Assembly (NCBI RefSeq): GCF_904846625.1
Contig: NZ_CAJHBL010000001.1
Location: 372,001 to 436,000, forward strand
From: Psychrobacter sp. JCM 18900
Lineage (GTDB): Bacteria > Pseudomonadota > Gammaproteobacteria > Pseudomonadales > Moraxellaceae
DNA length: 64,000 bases
Direction: 5' to 3'
Part shown: positions 37,703 to 48,466 of the stretch, piece by piece
Position numbering within the stretch: the first letter of the stretch is position 1
How the letters are laid out: each line of letters opens with the position of its first letter
Notes under the pieces: model-generated
Told to the model about the DNA's origin: nothing
The model's input: only the letters and a program-made list of their open reading frames with translations
The model's database searches: none
Translations under genes and position numbers: made by a program

Positions 37703-37841
37703 AGCTACTATTATGGCCTATACAAGTGGGTAGATCTGGCAAATCGCTCAAGTTGTCTCATTGTGTATCTTACAGCTGATAGCGTTAATGAGTATATTAG
37801 CCAAACCTTCTATCGTGACAGTGTAGCTGAATTGGAGGCAT

Positions 37842-37878
37842 AAAAAAACCACAACGCCAGTAGGTCTGACGTTGTGGT
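37842..37878 (-). terminator. Terminator of the ketone-body genes
   Basis: Stem accacaacg / cgttgtggt; on the reverse strand it is followed by seven T. Confidence 0.88.
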
Positions 37879-37898
37879 ATATGCAATTTGTACATATA

Positions 37899-38699
37899 TT
37901 AATTCATAAACCAACCATGACTGGCCACGATAGATTGTCCAGTGAATACATTGGTTGGGAAGGCCGCTAAAAATAGCGCCAATTGGGCAATATCTTCTAC
38001 TGTCGTAAATTCTTTATCTACGGTATTGACCAACATGATATCGTTAATAACCGACTCTTCACTGATGCCTTTTTCAGCTGCTTGCTCTGGGATTTGTTTT
38101 TCTACCAATGGCGTTTTGACAAACCCTGGGCAAATCACATGCGAGCGTACCTTATGCGCTGCACCTTCTTTGGCCAACACACGGCACAGCCCTAGTAGTC
38201 CGTGCTTCGCGGTTACATAAGGGGCTTTATATAATGATGCCTCATGCGAGTGCGCAGAGCCCATATAAATAACTGTGCCGCCCTTATCACCTTTATACAT
38301 GTGCTTAATCGCTGCTTTCGTGGTCAAAAAAGCGCCATCTAAGTGGATATTAAGCATTTTCTTCCAATCACTAAACGCCATTTTATCAATAGGGTCAATA
38401 ATCTGAATGCCGGCATTAGAAACCAAAATATCAATACTGCCAAAAGTATCAACCAGCTGCTGTACACCATCGTTTACTGCCTCTTCTGAGGTAACATCCA
38501 TGGCAATCGCCAGAGCACGTCCACCAGCAGATTCAATAGCATCAACGGTTTTTTGTGCTGCTTCGAGATTAATATCGGCAATACCAACCGCTGCGCCTGC
38601 TTTTGCATAAGTTTCAGCGATGTCACGTCCGATACCACTTGCAGAGCCAGTGACTAATGCTACTTTGCCTGTCAAATCTTGTTCTAATTGGGTCGCCAT
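37899..38699 (-). CDS. bdhA: 3-hydroxybutyrate dehydrogenase
   Basis: A 266-residue short-chain dehydrogenase oxidising D-3-hydroxybutyrate to acetoacetate with NAD+. The cofactor motif is [10 protein letters not shown], then NAG at about residue 94, the catalytic Ser near [10 protein letters not shown] and the Y-x-x-x-K motif YVTAKHG. The C-terminus ending GWFMN and the ASHGW tail are typical of HBDH. It lies downstream of scoAB, which fits the route from hydroxybutyrate to acetoacetyl-CoA. Confidence 0.92.
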   Translation of the reverse strand: MATQLEQDLTGKVALVTGSASGIGRDIAETYAKAGAAVGIADINLEAAQKTVDAIESAGGRALAIAMDVTSEEAVNDGVQQLVDTFGSIDILVSNAGIQIIDPIDKMAFSDWKKMLNIHLDGAFLTTKAAIKHMYKGDKGGTVIYMGSAHSHEASLYKAPYVTAKHGLLGLCRVLAKEGAAHKVRSHVICPGFVKTPLVEKQIPEQAAEKGISEESVINDIMLVNTVDKEFTTVEDIAQLALFLAAFPTNVFTGQSIVASHGWFMN

Positions 38700-38754
38700 A
38701 CATATTCCTTATCATGGTCTAAAATATTATTAGTTTTTATAAAATTGAACTGAA

Positions 38755-38790
38755 CAAATACGCCACTATAGTCATAGTGGCGTATTTATT
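38755..38790. terminator. Inverted repeat between scoB and bdhA
   Basis: Stem cgccacta / tagtggcg flanked by AT-rich arms. Possible weak terminator or processing site within the operon. Confidence 0.45.
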
Positions 38791-38840
38791 TGCGGGATAA
38801 AACATATTAATCTTACGACAGTCGCTTTACTGTACAAAGT

Positions 38841-39470
38841 TTACTGAATAATACTTACTGGTGTTTTTTCTTGTAGCTCGTCAAAGCTAACACCGTCTGC
38901 TAACTCAACCAGTTTCAGACCCTTATCAGTAACATCTAATACAGCAAGCTCAGTGATGATACGATCAACCACGCCTTTACCCGTCAATGGTAGCTCACAG
39001 TTTGCCAAGATTTTTGGATCGCCGTGTTTATTAACTTGCTCCATCAATACAATCACACGCTGCACACCTGCGACCAAATCCATCGCGCCGCCCATGCCTT
39101 TGACCATCTTTTTTGGAATCATCCAATTGGCCAAATCGCCTGTTTCGGAGACTTCCATTGCGCCCAATATTGCCAAATTGACATGACCGCCACGAATCAT
39201 CGCAAAAGACTCTGAGCTACTAAAATAGCTAGCACCAGCTTCTGCAGTCACCGTTTGCTTGCCCGCATTAATCAAGTCAGCATCAACGTTTTCTGCTGTA
39301 GGGAACTCACCAATACCTAGCAAGCCATTCTCTGATTGTAGCCATACGTCCACGCCTTCAGGGATGTAGTTGGCGACCAACGTTGGGAGACCGATGCCTA
39401 GGTTCACATAGTAGCCATCTTGTAGCTCTTTTGCAGCGCGTTGCGCCATTTGCTCTCTTGTCCATGCCAT
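38841..39470 (-). CDS. scoB: 3-oxoacid CoA-transferase subunit B
   Basis: A 209-residue beta subunit with the catalytic glutamate in [12 protein letters not shown] (near residue 46) and the motif [14 protein letters not shown] near 93. Together with the alpha subunit it moves CoA from succinyl-CoA to acetoacetate; the sequence is of the succinyl-CoA:3-ketoacid (SCOT) type rather than AtoA, by length and motif, although this is not certain. It follows scoA by 142 bases on the same strand. Confidence 0.9.
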   Translation of the reverse strand: MAWTREQMAQRAAKELQDGYYVNLGIGLPTLVANYIPEGVDVWLQSENGLLGIGEFPTAENVDADLINAGKQTVTAEAGASYFSSSESFAMIRGGHVNLAILGAMEVSETGDLANWMIPKKMVKGMGGAMDLVAGVQRVIVLMEQVNKHGDPKILANCELPLTGKGVVDRIITELAVLDVTDKGLKLVELADGVSFDELQEKTPVSIIQ

Positions 39471-39612
39471 GCTGATTTCCTTATTTTTTTACGATATTCT
39501 ATTTTTATTCATTTAGACAGCCAGTTATCGAATCAATTGGCTGTCTAAACTATTATCCATCTAAAATTAACTATTGATTTCACGTACGATTAAGTGTCGA
39601 CCACGTGTTTAT

Positions 39613-40326
39613 TTACGCGCCTTCTATAGCTTTAGTCGTGGTTTTTTCGATACGTTTTTCAGGGCTAGCATTCAATACAATACGTTGAACAAAGATACCT
39701 GGTAGATGCACTTCGTCTGGATCAAATGTACCTGTTTCGACGATTTCTTCGACTTCGACAATTGTGATTTTACCCGCCATTGCGCAGTCTGGGTTAAAGT
39801 TACGAGCGGTTTTATTAAAGATTAGATTGCCCGCTTTGTCAGCCTTTTGCGCTTTGATTAAGGCGACATCAGCGCGTAATGAGTGCTCTAACACATAAGT
39901 ACGACCATCAAAATCACGCGTTTCTTTGCCTTCAGCGACTAATGTACCTACGCCCGTTGCGGTATAAAACGCAGGAATACCAGCACCGCCTGAGCGCAAT
40001 TTTTCAGCCAAAGTTCCTTGCGGCGTCAATTCAACTTCTAACTCGCCTGCCAAGTACTGGCGCTCAAACTCTTTGTTTTCGCCCACATAAGATGAAATCA
40101 TTTTTTTGATTTGGCGTGTCTGTAGCAATAGCCCTAGACCGAAGTCATCGACACCAGCGTTATTACTGATACAGGTCAGTTCCTTAACTTTGCTATCACG
40201 CAGCGCTTCGATTAATGCTTCTGGAATACCGCATAGACCGAAGCCACCGATCGCGAGCGTTTGCCCGTCAGTTACGACACCTTTTAGCGCTTCTTCGGCA
40301 CTGTTATATACTTTTGATTGACTCAT
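39613..40326 (-). CDS. scoA: 3-oxoacid CoA-transferase subunit A
   Basis: A 237-residue alpha subunit. The family motif [13 protein letters not shown] lies near residue 27, with [14 protein letters not shown] near 55 and [16 protein letters not shown] near 108. Reaction as for scoB. Its start is preceded by TAGGAGACAAGC, a good ribosome-binding site. It follows atoE after a 267-base gap, in the same direction. Confidence 0.92.
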   Translation of the reverse strand: MSQSKVYNSAEEALKGVVTDGQTLAIGGFGLCGIPEALIEALRDSKVKELTCISNNAGVDDFGLGLLLQTRQIKKMISSYVGENKEFERQYLAGELEVELTPQGTLAEKLRSGGAGIPAFYTATGVGTLVAEGKETRDFDGRTYVLEHSLRADVALIKAQKADKAGNLIFNKTARNFNPDCAMAGKITIVEVEEIVETGTFDPDEVHLPGIFVQRIVLNASPEKRIEKTTTKAIEGA

Positions 40327-40593
40327 GCTTGTCTCCTATGACTGTTATTTATATTTTTAATCCGTGCATATATTAGGACATGCCCTAATGCTGAATTAAA
40401 TATCTCAATTATCCGTTTGATTGTTGCTTTTAATAAAACCTAACAGTGAAAATTCATCATGCTTATTCTTCTTTTAAGCGTTATAACACCATATAGTCGA
40501 TTCAACTTAAAAATAGTACAAGGCAACCGAGTGTAGATGTATATTAAATACTTCAAGCGAGGTTAACGCAGTAATATTTTTATAGTGGAATGA

Positions 40594-41940
40594 CTATACC
40601 AATAGCCAAAACACGCTCATGATAATAGCACCCGATACTGCCAGTACGATCAAGCAGTAGCCCATGATAGCGCGTGCATCCAAACCTGCGATACCCAATA
40701 ATGGCAAGGCCCAAAACGGCTGAATCATGTTGGTCCATGCATCACCCCATGCTATCGCCATCGCAGTAATAGCTGGACTAACACCTAGCTCAATACCAGC
40801 AGGAATCATAACAGGGCCCTGTACCGCAAACTGTCCACCGCCCGACGGTACAAAGACATTGACCAAGCCAGCACTTAAAAATGCAAAAATCGGAAAGCTG
40901 TCTGCAGAAGCTGAATTGACAAAAAACTCCGTAACCTGCGTACTGATAGAGATGCCATCAGCGTTTGCTCCCGTCATAATGCCCATGATGCCGCCATAGA
41001 ACGGGAACAATAGCACAATACCCGTGATGCCACCTATCCCTGAGTGTACGGCACGATAATAACGCTCTAGCGTGCCATGCGATAGCAAACCTATGAATAG
41101 GAATAGCCCAATGACGATGTTTAGCCCTAGGTTAAAACCGTTACTGCCAAACTCGCTGATATAGTACATCAGTGCTATGGCTAATAAGATGACAGCGATA
41201 ATACGGCTATCATCTAGCTTTTGTGCAGGCGTGTCTCTTTGGGGCGCGACGTAGATCTCTTCTTTGATCAGCTTAGGATCAATAACCGTAGGGTTTTTAG
41301 GATGCATAAAGCGATTTAGCAGAGGCAAAATAATGATAAGTAAACCTACTAGCAGCATGTTGTAGCCTGCAAATACCGTCTGTGACAGAGGCACCGCTTC
41401 CGTCATGGTATTGCCTGATAACGTCAGCAGTGTCTCACCGCCCGAGCTGAGCGTCAGTGGTATCGAACCTGAAAAACCACCATGCCAAATTACAAAACCT
41501 GAGTAGGCAGCCGCGACCAATAGCGGATAGTCGACGTTGGCCACTTTTTTTGCCAATGCTTTGGCAAAGATAGCCCCGATGATCAGACCGAAACCCCAGT
41601 TTATCCATGAACCAACCAATCCCACCAAGGTCGATACGATAATGGCGGTCGTAGGAGAGTGAACACGACTAGCCAGATTGTCCAATAAGCGTTGAATGAA
41701 TGGCGCACTGGCAAAGGCATAGCCTGTCACTAGGACCAACGCCATTTGCATGGCAAAGCTATGCAGTGACCACAGTCCATTGCCCCAATGCCCTGCCATC
41801 GCAATCATATCTTGGCCAGTAATTGCCAGTCCTACAGCAAATGCAATGAGGGTCAATACGATTGAAAACACGAATGGGGATGGTAGATAGCGGTTGACTA
41901 ACTGTACGCTCGCATTAGTGATGGCACTAAACATATTCAC
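40594..41940 (-). CDS. atoE: Short-chain fatty acid transporter AtoE family
   Basis: A 448-residue membrane protein with about 11 helices. NRYLPSPFVFSIVLTLIAF near the N-terminus, NWGFGLIIGAIFAKALAKK around residue 118 and VFVPSGGGQFAVQGPVMIPAG near 360 match AtoE, the acetoacetate/short-chain fatty acid uptake protein. Placement upstream of scoAB and bdhA agrees with import of the pathway's substrate. It is divergent from a GntP-family permease. Confidence 0.9.
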   Translation of the reverse strand: MNMFSAITNASVQLVNRYLPSPFVFSIVLTLIAFAVGLAITGQDMIAMAGHWGNGLWSLHSFAMQMALVLVTGYAFASAPFIQRLLDNLASRVHSPTTAIIVSTLVGLVGSWINWGFGLIIGAIFAKALAKKVANVDYPLLVAAAYSGFVIWHGGFSGSIPLTLSSGGETLLTLSGNTMTEAVPLSQTVFAGYNMLLVGLLIIILPLLNRFMHPKNPTVIDPKLIKEEIYVAPQRDTPAQKLDDSRIIAVILLAIALMYYISEFGSNGFNLGLNIVIGLFLFIGLLSHGTLERYYRAVHSGIGGITGIVLLFPFYGGIMGIMTGANADGISISTQVTEFFVNSASADSFPIFAFLSAGLVNVFVPSGGGQFAVQGPVMIPAGIELGVSPAITAMAIAWGDAWTNMIQPFWALPLLGIAGLDARAIMGYCLIVLAVSGAIIMSVFWLLV

Positions 41941-42332
41941 AGTCCTTGTAAATTTGATGTTTGGTTTTAAGAGTTATTATTAGAGCTTTATCAGACTTGA
42001 GAGCGACTACTGCGTACTCTACCTGATAAATGGCAAGCATTATATTTTACATTATTATCCATAACAATACATTCTATCTCGCTATATCATGCGTGAAACA
42101 CTTGTGCTAACTTAACATATTATTTTCGTAGCGACTAGAAAATAACCATCAGCGCATGTGAGTCAACGCTGTGCAGGAGTTAAATTGTCGAGATTTTAAT
42201 GGTTAGCAGTCTATAAATCTAGATTTATGTTTGATAAAACAGACGAAATAGGCTTATTCTGATTAATTTTATTGACCTATATCGACAAGCACGGCATACT
42301 CGCTGCCTTATTTTTTGCCAAGGAGGGCCGTC
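41941..42332. other. Divergent control region between atoE and the GntP-family gene
   Basis: About 390 AT-rich bases that must carry both promoters. No local regulator gene is present. I see no strong TTGACA/TATAAT pair on either strand, which would fit an activated or sigma-54-type promoter, but I could not point to a convincing GG-N10-GC site. Confidence 0.45.
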
Positions 42333-43748
42333 ATGTTTAGTACACTTGCTATTGTCATTACCCTATTATTACTCATGTTCTTTGCTTATCGCGGTTATTC
42401 TGTGCTGATCCTAGCACCGATTATGGCGACATTAGCAGTCTTACTGTCAGGTGACTTCTTAAGCACCATTCCCGCTTATACCGATGTCTTTATGGGCGCG
42501 TTGAGTGGATTCTTACTCAAATTCTTCCCGATATTCTTGCTAGGCGCACTATTTGGACGCTTAATGGCAGACTCTGGTGCAGCAACCGCCATTGCCAATA
42601 CGGTCGTCGAAAAGCTCGGTGCCAGCAAAGCTATTCTTGCGGTGATTTTGGTCTGTGCTATTTTGACCTATGGCGGCGTATCGTTGTTCGTTGTGGCTTT
42701 TGCTATCTATCCAATCGCTAAGGACTTGTTTAAAGCGGCAGATATTCCAAAACGTTTGATTCCAGCAGCGATTGCCTTAGGGTCATTTACGTTTACGATG
42801 ACCGCATTACCAGGCACGCCAGCTATCCAAAACGCTATTCCAATTCCTTACTACAACACCAACGTATTTGCCGCGCCTATCTTGGGTATCATCGGTGGTA
42901 CGATCATGTTTGTTTGTGGTTGGATGTGGCTCCAGTCGCGCGCCAGAAAAGCCAATGCAGCAGGCGAAGGTTATGGTCAGCATGACGAAGAAGATGTAGG
43001 CGGCGTTGGCGCAACAGCAAAAGAAGCTGAGGTGTTAAACACTCATCATACTTCTTTTACCATTGCGATGATTCCACTCGTATTGGTCATTGGTTTAAAC
43101 GCTCTATTGACCTATGTGGTTTTCCCATCGATAGATTTCAGTAGTCTACAAACTCAGTTCCCAGACTTAAATATCGCAGGCTCACTTGGGTTATGGTCAA
43201 TTATTATCTCGTTGGTCGTGGCTTGTGTGGTGTTAATTTTGCTGCGTATCGGACATTGGAATAACCTACAAAAAACCATTAACCGTGGTACTTATGATTC
43301 TATGTTGCCGATTTTTAATACTGCATCAGAAGTGGGTTACGGTGCAGTTATCGCGTCGCTCGCAGGCTTTCTTATCATTCGTGATAGCATCCTAAACCTA
43401 AACCCTGACAACCCTCTGATCTCAGAAGCAGTCGCTATGACCACGCTCGCTGGTATCACAGGTTCATCGTCTGGCGGTTTGAGTATTGCGCTGTCGACAT
43501 TGGGTGAAGACTATCTAAGAATGGCGGTCAATGCCGGTATCGACCCTGAGCTAATGCACCGCGTAGCCGTTATGGCGGCAGGTGGTCTAGATACACTTCC
43601 GCACAGTGGCGCTGTCATCACCTTGCTAGCCATTTGTGGTCTGACCCATAAGCAGTCTTATTTGAACTTGGCGATGGTTACGATGGTCATTCCATTGGTC
43701 GCTGTGGTCGCTGTGATTATCTTAGGTACGATGTTCGGTTCATTCTAA
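42333..43748 (+). CDS. GntP-family permease, probably for 3-hydroxybutyrate
   Basis: A 471-residue membrane protein of the gluconate permease family (about 12 helices). Motifs include LLKFFPIFLLGALFGRLMADSGAA (near 60), TYGGVSLFVVAFAIYPIAKDLF near 110, FTFTMTALPGTPAIQNAIP near 150, and GITGSSSGGLSIALSTLGEDY near 380. Family members move gluconate, other hexonates or D-3-hydroxybutyrate. Position beside bdhA, scoAB and atoE supports the last. The start at 42333 is set by AAGGAGGGCCGTC. Single gene with its own terminator. Confidence 0.82.
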   Translation: MFSTLAIVITLLLLMFFAYRGYSVLILAPIMATLAVLLSGDFLSTIPAYTDVFMGALSGFLLKFFPIFLLGALFGRLMADSGAATAIANTVVEKLGASKAILAVILVCAILTYGGVSLFVVAFAIYPIAKDLFKAADIPKRLIPAAIALGSFTFTMTALPGTPAIQNAIPIPYYNTNVFAAPILGIIGGTIMFVCGWMWLQSRARKANAAGEGYGQHDEEDVGGVGATAKEAEVLNTHHTSFTIAMIPLVLVIGLNALLTYVVFPSIDFSSLQTQFPDLNIAGSLGLWSIIISLVVACVVLILLRIGHWNNLQKTINRGTYDSMLPIFNTASEVGYGAVIASLAGFLIIRDSILNLNPDNPLISEAVAMTTLAGITGSSSGGLSIALSTLGEDYLRMAVNAGIDPELMHRVAVMAAGGLDTLPHSGAVITLLAICGLTHKQSYLNLAMVTMVIPLVAVVAVIILGTMFGSF

Positions 43749-44108
43749 GCTAGCTTAGTCACTTAGCCATTTATTATGACTAACCACTGGTATCTAAGCG
43801 AATAATAGATAAATAAAAAACCCACTTGGCATACTGCTCGGTGGGTTTTTTCATGGTTGATTGATAACTATTCTATAACTATTAAATACGATGCAAGCCT
43901 ATTGTTTATGGTTACTAAATGCCTGCCAAATGAGAAGTAATTACTAAGGAATATCACAAATTTATTTGATTTACGGTATCATAGGCACACTTTTTGAATT
44001 TTTATTATTTTTAGAAGTTTTTAGCATTAACGATGTCGCATCGATGAGCGATGAACCGCTTGCGATGTTCGATAACTAACCCGTTTATATAAAAATATAG
44101 GTGATTTT
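43749..44108. other. Intergenic region upstream of metG
   Basis: Contains the GntP-gene terminator at its left and AT-rich DNA up to the GTG start of metG. No other gene seen. Confidence 0.5.
43814..43851 (+). terminator. Terminator of the GntP-family permease gene
   Basis: Stem acccac / gtgggt flanked by six A and six T; the loop is 15 bases. Confidence 0.8.
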
Positions 44109-46202
44109 GTGCGTGAGATTCTAGTAACCAGTGCGCTGCCCTACGCCAATGGTGACATCCATTTGGGGCATCTTTTAGAGCATATTCAAACTGACATTTG
44201 GGTACGTGCGATGAAAGCACAAAGCCATAAAGTCACTTATGTCTGTGCAGACGATGCTCATGGCACTGGTATTATGCTCAAAGCAGAGGCCAATGGCGTA
44301 ACGCCAGAGGAACAAATTGCGGCAGTCAAAGCCTCACACGAAGCAGACTTTTCAAAATTCCTCATTAATTATGATAACTATCACACCACCCATTCAGAAG
44401 AAAACAAACAGTTCTCTGAGCTAATTTATCGTCGTCTTAATAGTGCTGGTCATATCAGCACAAAGGATGTTGAGCAGCTGTTTGATCCTGAAAAGCAATT
44501 ATTTCTAGCTGATCGCTTTGTTAAAGGCACTTGTCCAGAATGTGGTTCACCGGATCAATATGGCGACAACTGTGAGGTTTGTAGCACAACTTATAATGCC
44601 GTAGAGTTGAAAGATCCACGCTCAACTATTTCGGGTGCAACACCCATACTTAAAACCTCCAAGCACTATTTCTTTGATCTGCCAGAGTTTGAGCAGTTCT
44701 TAAAAGATTGGACGCGCAGTGACAACCGTTTGCAAACGTCAGTGGCTAATAAACTGCAAGAATGGTTTGATTCTGGACTAGCCAGCTGGGATATCTCGCG
44801 CGATGCACCCTACTTTGGCTTCCAAATCCCAGATACCCCAAGCGATGAGCCAGACAAATACTTTTATGTGTGGTTAGATGCGCCAGTTGGCTACATGGCA
44901 AGCTTTAAAAACCTATGTGATAAGCGTGCAGGGACAGAGCAAGCACTTGATTTTGACCGCTACTGGGCACAAGAAAACGAGCACAAAACCGAGGTTTATC
45001 ACTTCATTGGTAAAGACATTGTTTACTTCCATGCCTTGTTTTGGCCAGCCATGCTAGCTGGTAGTGAGTTACGCACGCCAACTGGTGTCTTTGCCCATGG
45101 TTTCTTGATGGTCAATGGCGAGAAGATGAGTAAGTCACGCGGCACCTTTATTAATGCCAAAACTTACGCAGAGCATTTACATCCAGAATACCTGCGTTAT
45201 TATTTCGCCAGTAAACTGTCTGATAAAGTTGAAGATATTAATTTCGATCTAAATGACTTTATGCAAAAGGTTAACTCTGACTTGGTTGGTAAAGTCGTCA
45301 ATATCGCCAGTCGTAGTGCAGGATTCTTGGTGAAGAAGTACGACGGCATGCTGTCAGAAGTTTGCGTCGAGTCAGAGCTATTAGAAGACATCACCAAAAC
45401 GGGCGATGAGATTGCTGCTGCTTATGAGAATCGTGAATTCTCGCGTGCTATGCGCCTAATCATGCAATGTGCGGATAAAGCCAACGAATATATCGATGCC
45501 AAAAAACCATGGTCACTAGCGAAATTGGAGGGTACTGAGCAAGAAGTTCAAGACGTCTGCTCGGTCGCTATCAATATTTTCCGTCAATTGATGGTCTATC
45601 TTGCGCCAGTATTACCTGAGCTGACTAATAATGCTAAAGAGTTTTTGAACCTTGATGATTTAAGTTTTGCCAGTCGTAACGAGTGGTTGCTAGGTCATAA
45701 AATCAATAAGTTCAAACCACTGATGCAACGTATCGAAGAAAAAGATATTGAAGCAATGGTAGAAGATTCTAAAGCATCCTTAACTCAAGCAGACGCTCCT
45801 GCCGCGACTGAAAGTAGTAAGACTACCGCAAAAGACAAAACATCTGCAACAGATGTGGATGCCGAGCAAACGGACTATATTGGTATCGAAGACTTTGCCA
45901 AAGTTGAGATGAAAGTCGCACACGTTTTAGAGTGTAACCATGTCGAAGGGGCGGATAAGTTACTACAGTTCACGCTAGACGTTGGCGAAGACAAGCCACG
46001 TAACGTGTTTAGCGGTATTCGTAAGTTCTATGAGCCTGAGCAATTGATTAATAAAAAGGTTATTTGCGTGACCAACCTTGCCCCGCGCAAGATGAAATTT
46101 GGTATATCAGAAGGCATGGTATTGTCAACTGGCGAGCCAAAGACCGGCTTAACTGTCGTTACCCTACCGGATGCTTGTGTTGTTGGTGACGTGTTGGCTT
46201 AA
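44109..46202 (+). CDS. metG: Methionyl-tRNA synthetase
   Basis: A 697-residue class I synthetase. The signature HIGH is present as HLGH near residue 20 and KMSKS near 340. A zinc-binding knob has [17 protein letters not shown] around 145. The C-terminal 110 residues form a tRNA-binding OB domain ([17 protein letters not shown]). An Ala/Thr/Ser/Lys-rich linker joins the two. The start is GTG at 44109; the mature N-terminus [14 protein letters not shown] is conserved. Its usual neighbour apbC lies 6.4 kb to the left. Confidence 0.96.
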   Translation: MREILVTSALPYANGDIHLGHLLEHIQTDIWVRAMKAQSHKVTYVCADDAHGTGIMLKAEANGVTPEEQIAAVKASHEADFSKFLINYDNYHTTHSEENKQFSELIYRRLNSAGHISTKDVEQLFDPEKQLFLADRFVKGTCPECGSPDQYGDNCEVCSTTYNAVELKDPRSTISGATPILKTSKHYFFDLPEFEQFLKDWTRSDNRLQTSVANKLQEWFDSGLASWDISRDAPYFGFQIPDTPSDEPDKYFYVWLDAPVGYMASFKNLCDKRAGTEQALDFDRYWAQENEHKTEVYHFIGKDIVYFHALFWPAMLAGSELRTPTGVFAHGFLMVNGEKMSKSRGTFINAKTYAEHLHPEYLRYYFASKLSDKVEDINFDLNDFMQKVNSDLVGKVVNIASRSAGFLVKKYDGMLSEVCVESELLEDITKTGDEIAAAYENREFSRAMRLIMQCADKANEYIDAKKPWSLAKLEGTEQEVQDVCSVAINIFRQLMVYLAPVLPELTNNAKEFLNLDDLSFASRNEWLLGHKINKFKPLMQRIEEKDIEAMVEDSKASLTQADAPAATESSKTTAKDKTSATDVDAEQTDYIGIEDFAKVEMKVAHVLECNHVEGADKLLQFTLDVGEDKPRNVFSGIRKFYEPEQLINKKVICVTNLAPRKMKFGISEGMVLSTGEPKTGLTVVTLPDACVVGDVLA

Positions 46203-46226
46203 CGGTTATTTTTAGGATTAAAAAAT

Positions 46227-46259
46227 AAAAAAAAGATGCCCTAAGCGGCATCTTTTTTT
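46227..46259 (+). terminator. Terminator of metG
   Basis: Stem aaagatgcc / ggcatcttt with loop ctaagc and a T-run. Confidence 0.88.
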
Positions 46260-46316
46260 ATGGTCGATATAGTAAATGACTAAAAACCAAGCCTTATATT
46301 TATCTGCTCAAAATAC

Positions 46317-46718
46317 TTATCTACTCAAAATATCGATGATCTGCAACGTGTCATTAATCACCGTCACAATGTTATTCTCTGGCGTGCGAATACGAACGTA
46401 ACGGTCATCATAACGATCTAAAACGACAGAGCGATCATAATCCCTTCTATCAATCTTGCCGACTACTCTATAACCGTATCTATCAAGATCACGCTTAAAC
46501 GAAGCATTCGGGCTGGCATTGCGATAAGCGTTAATACTTGGGTGGGCGTTGCCACTATGCTTATAGTTTTTACTGACATGGGCAGAGTTGCCTTTGCTGT
46601 TACCATGTCCATTACCGTGCCCGTTTCCATGAACATCTTTTGCCATAGCAGGCAATCCAATCAAAGAAGTAGCAGTGATACCCGCGATGGTTAATAATTT
46701 AAGATTAGCAGTGTTCAT
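46317..46718 (-). CDS. Small secreted protein with a Gly/His/Asn repeat
   Basis: A 133-residue protein. A signal peptide ends at P-A-M-A-K (about residue 26). The mature N-terminus has a repeated G-N-G-H motif, then a basic region and a C-terminal domain (YGYRVVGKIDRRDYDRSVVLDR) of beta character, reminiscent of PepSY- or RcnB-like periplasmic proteins but not clearly either. Histidines suggest metal binding, an inference. The gene is single and convergent with metG. Preceded by AAGGATAATATT. Confidence 0.65.
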   Translation of the reverse strand: MNTANLKLLTIAGITATSLIGLPAMAKDVHGNGHGNGHGNSKGNSAHVSKNYKHSGNAHPSINAYRNASPNASFKRDLDRYGYRVVGKIDRRDYDRSVVLDRYDDRYVRIRTPENNIVTVINDTLQIIDILSR

Positions 46719-47339
46719 AATATTATCCTTAAAATGGTCATTCGAAAAAGTTAGATAAATAAAAAAATTAGATAAATAATAGCGTCTATTTCACATCCAC
46801 TATGGCAGCACAATGTCACCAAAATGACTGGATTATCTTTAGAATTATCATGTTTCTCGTATGAAAATTAGCTTACGTTAATTATGAAGTGAGTACGTAA
46901 TAGATGCGTTGCTAGGATGTAAGCGTTTTGCATATGGTTTGAGCAAACAAAAGTACCCTAGTGACATCTGTTATATTTAGATCTACATAAGAGCTTCAAT
47001 GCATCACGCGTCTTAATAAGATAAAAAGAAGTGATGATTTTTTTATTATCCATCACCATGACCGCTACACATTAATTTTTTATTGCGATAACTTACATTA
47101 CTGTCATAATATGAACATAATAATCGATGGAACGATTACTTTATTTAATTGTTAGCCTGCTATCTCAGCATCAACATAGCATTGACTTGGCTAATCTGCA
47201 TTCTTCAATATCATGGCAAAAAACCAAAGTACACCAAACAGATGAGCAAAATTACTACTATATAAATTAGTAGGCTCAGTCAGTCTGGCAGTATCCATTT
47301 GGTTTTTGCGATTGATATAACCTATGAGTTAACCTAATA
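46719..47339. other. Intergenic region between the small secreted protein gene and the first TrpX-like gene
   Basis: About 620 AT-rich bases. I find no tRNA, terminator or frame with a credible ribosome-binding site. It should contain divergent promoters. Confidence 0.5.
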
Positions 47340-48389
47340 ATGACTATCGCTTCTACTCTACGCTTAAGCCTATATGGCGTTGCTCTTAGTGCCATTAGCA
47401 CACTTGGACTAATCGGCTGCTCAAACTCCTCTACCGAGGCCGCAGCGACTGCTGAAAATAGCACGGCTACAGACAAACCTGCCAAATCAATTGCCATTAC
47501 TCAAATCGTTGAGCATCCATCATTAGATGATATGCGCCGCGGTATTATTGATGAATTGGCTGATAACGGCTATGTCGAAGGTCAAAACCTAACTGTTAAT
47601 TTTCAAAGTGCACAAGGGAATACAGCGACCGCAGGACAGATTGCCAAGCAATTTGCAGGAGACAATCCAGATGCGATCGTAGCAATCTCAACGCCTTCTG
47701 CGCAGTCAGTGGTAGCCGCGACCACCACTATCCCTATTATCTACACCGCTGTATCAGATCCGCTAGGTGCCAAGCTTATCACAGCAGATGGCAAGCCCTT
47801 TCAAAGCAATTTGACTGGACTATCAAGCCAGCTGCCATTAGAGCCGCAATTGGATTTGTTACAGCAAATAAAACCCGACTTGAAGACCATTGGTTATGTC
47901 TATAGCCCAGGCGAAGCAAACTCAGTATCATTGCGTGAGAACCTAAAACAAGCTCTGCCAGCACGAGGTCTGTCACTATTAGACATTCCTGCCAATCGTC
48001 CAACGGATATCGGTATGGCGACGCGCAGCTTGCAAGGACGTGCAGATATTATTTATACCTCATTTGACAACAATGTTGCCTCTGCCTTTGAAGCCATGAC
48101 TCAAGCAGCAAATGAGCTCAAGTTACCGATTATCGCGTCTGATGAATTCAGTGTAAAACGCGGCGCGACTGCTGCGCTTGGTGTTAATGACTATGACTTT
48201 GGTCGTACCACTGGCAAGATGGTATATCGCGTGTTAAATGGCGAAGCGGTTAACACCATCAAACCTGAAGTCATGAATGATCTGACCCTATATGTCAGTC
48301 CTAAGCACGCCAAAACACAAGGTGTCAGCTTGCCAGCAGAGTTACTAAAAAACGCCATCAATGTTGATATTGATGCCGAAACCAAATAA
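47340..48389 (+). CDS. TrpX-like ABC transporter substrate-binding lipoprotein (copy 1)
   Basis: A 349-residue binding protein of the ABC_sub_bind family. Lipobox-like LGLIGC places the lipid-bearing cysteine near residue 29. The domain begins SIAITQIVEHPSLDDMRRGIIDEL, then NLTVNFQSAQGNTATAGQIAKQF, which is the family hallmark. The ligand may be an aromatic amino acid, by analogy with streptococcal TrpXYZ; that is not shown. The next gene is a close paralogue. A permease and ATPase follow. Confidence 0.85.
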   Translation: MTIASTLRLSLYGVALSAISTLGLIGCSNSSTEAAATAENSTATDKPAKSIAITQIVEHPSLDDMRRGIIDELADNGYVEGQNLTVNFQSAQGNTATAGQIAKQFAGDNPDAIVAISTPSAQSVVAATTTIPIIYTAVSDPLGAKLITADGKPFQSNLTGLSSQLPLEPQLDLLQQIKPDLKTIGYVYSPGEANSVSLRENLKQALPARGLSLLDIPANRPTDIGMATRSLQGRADIIYTSFDNNVASAFEAMTQAANELKLPIIASDEFSVKRGATAALGVNDYDFGRTTGKMVYRVLNGEAVNTIKPEVMNDLTLYVSPKHAKTQGVSLPAELLKNAINVDIDAETK

Positions 48390-48466
48390 AAAGTAGTAAG
48401 CTATCTATTAGCTCGTCAATTATTTATATAGTGTATGGACACACTATTATTTTAGGAGTAAGACCC

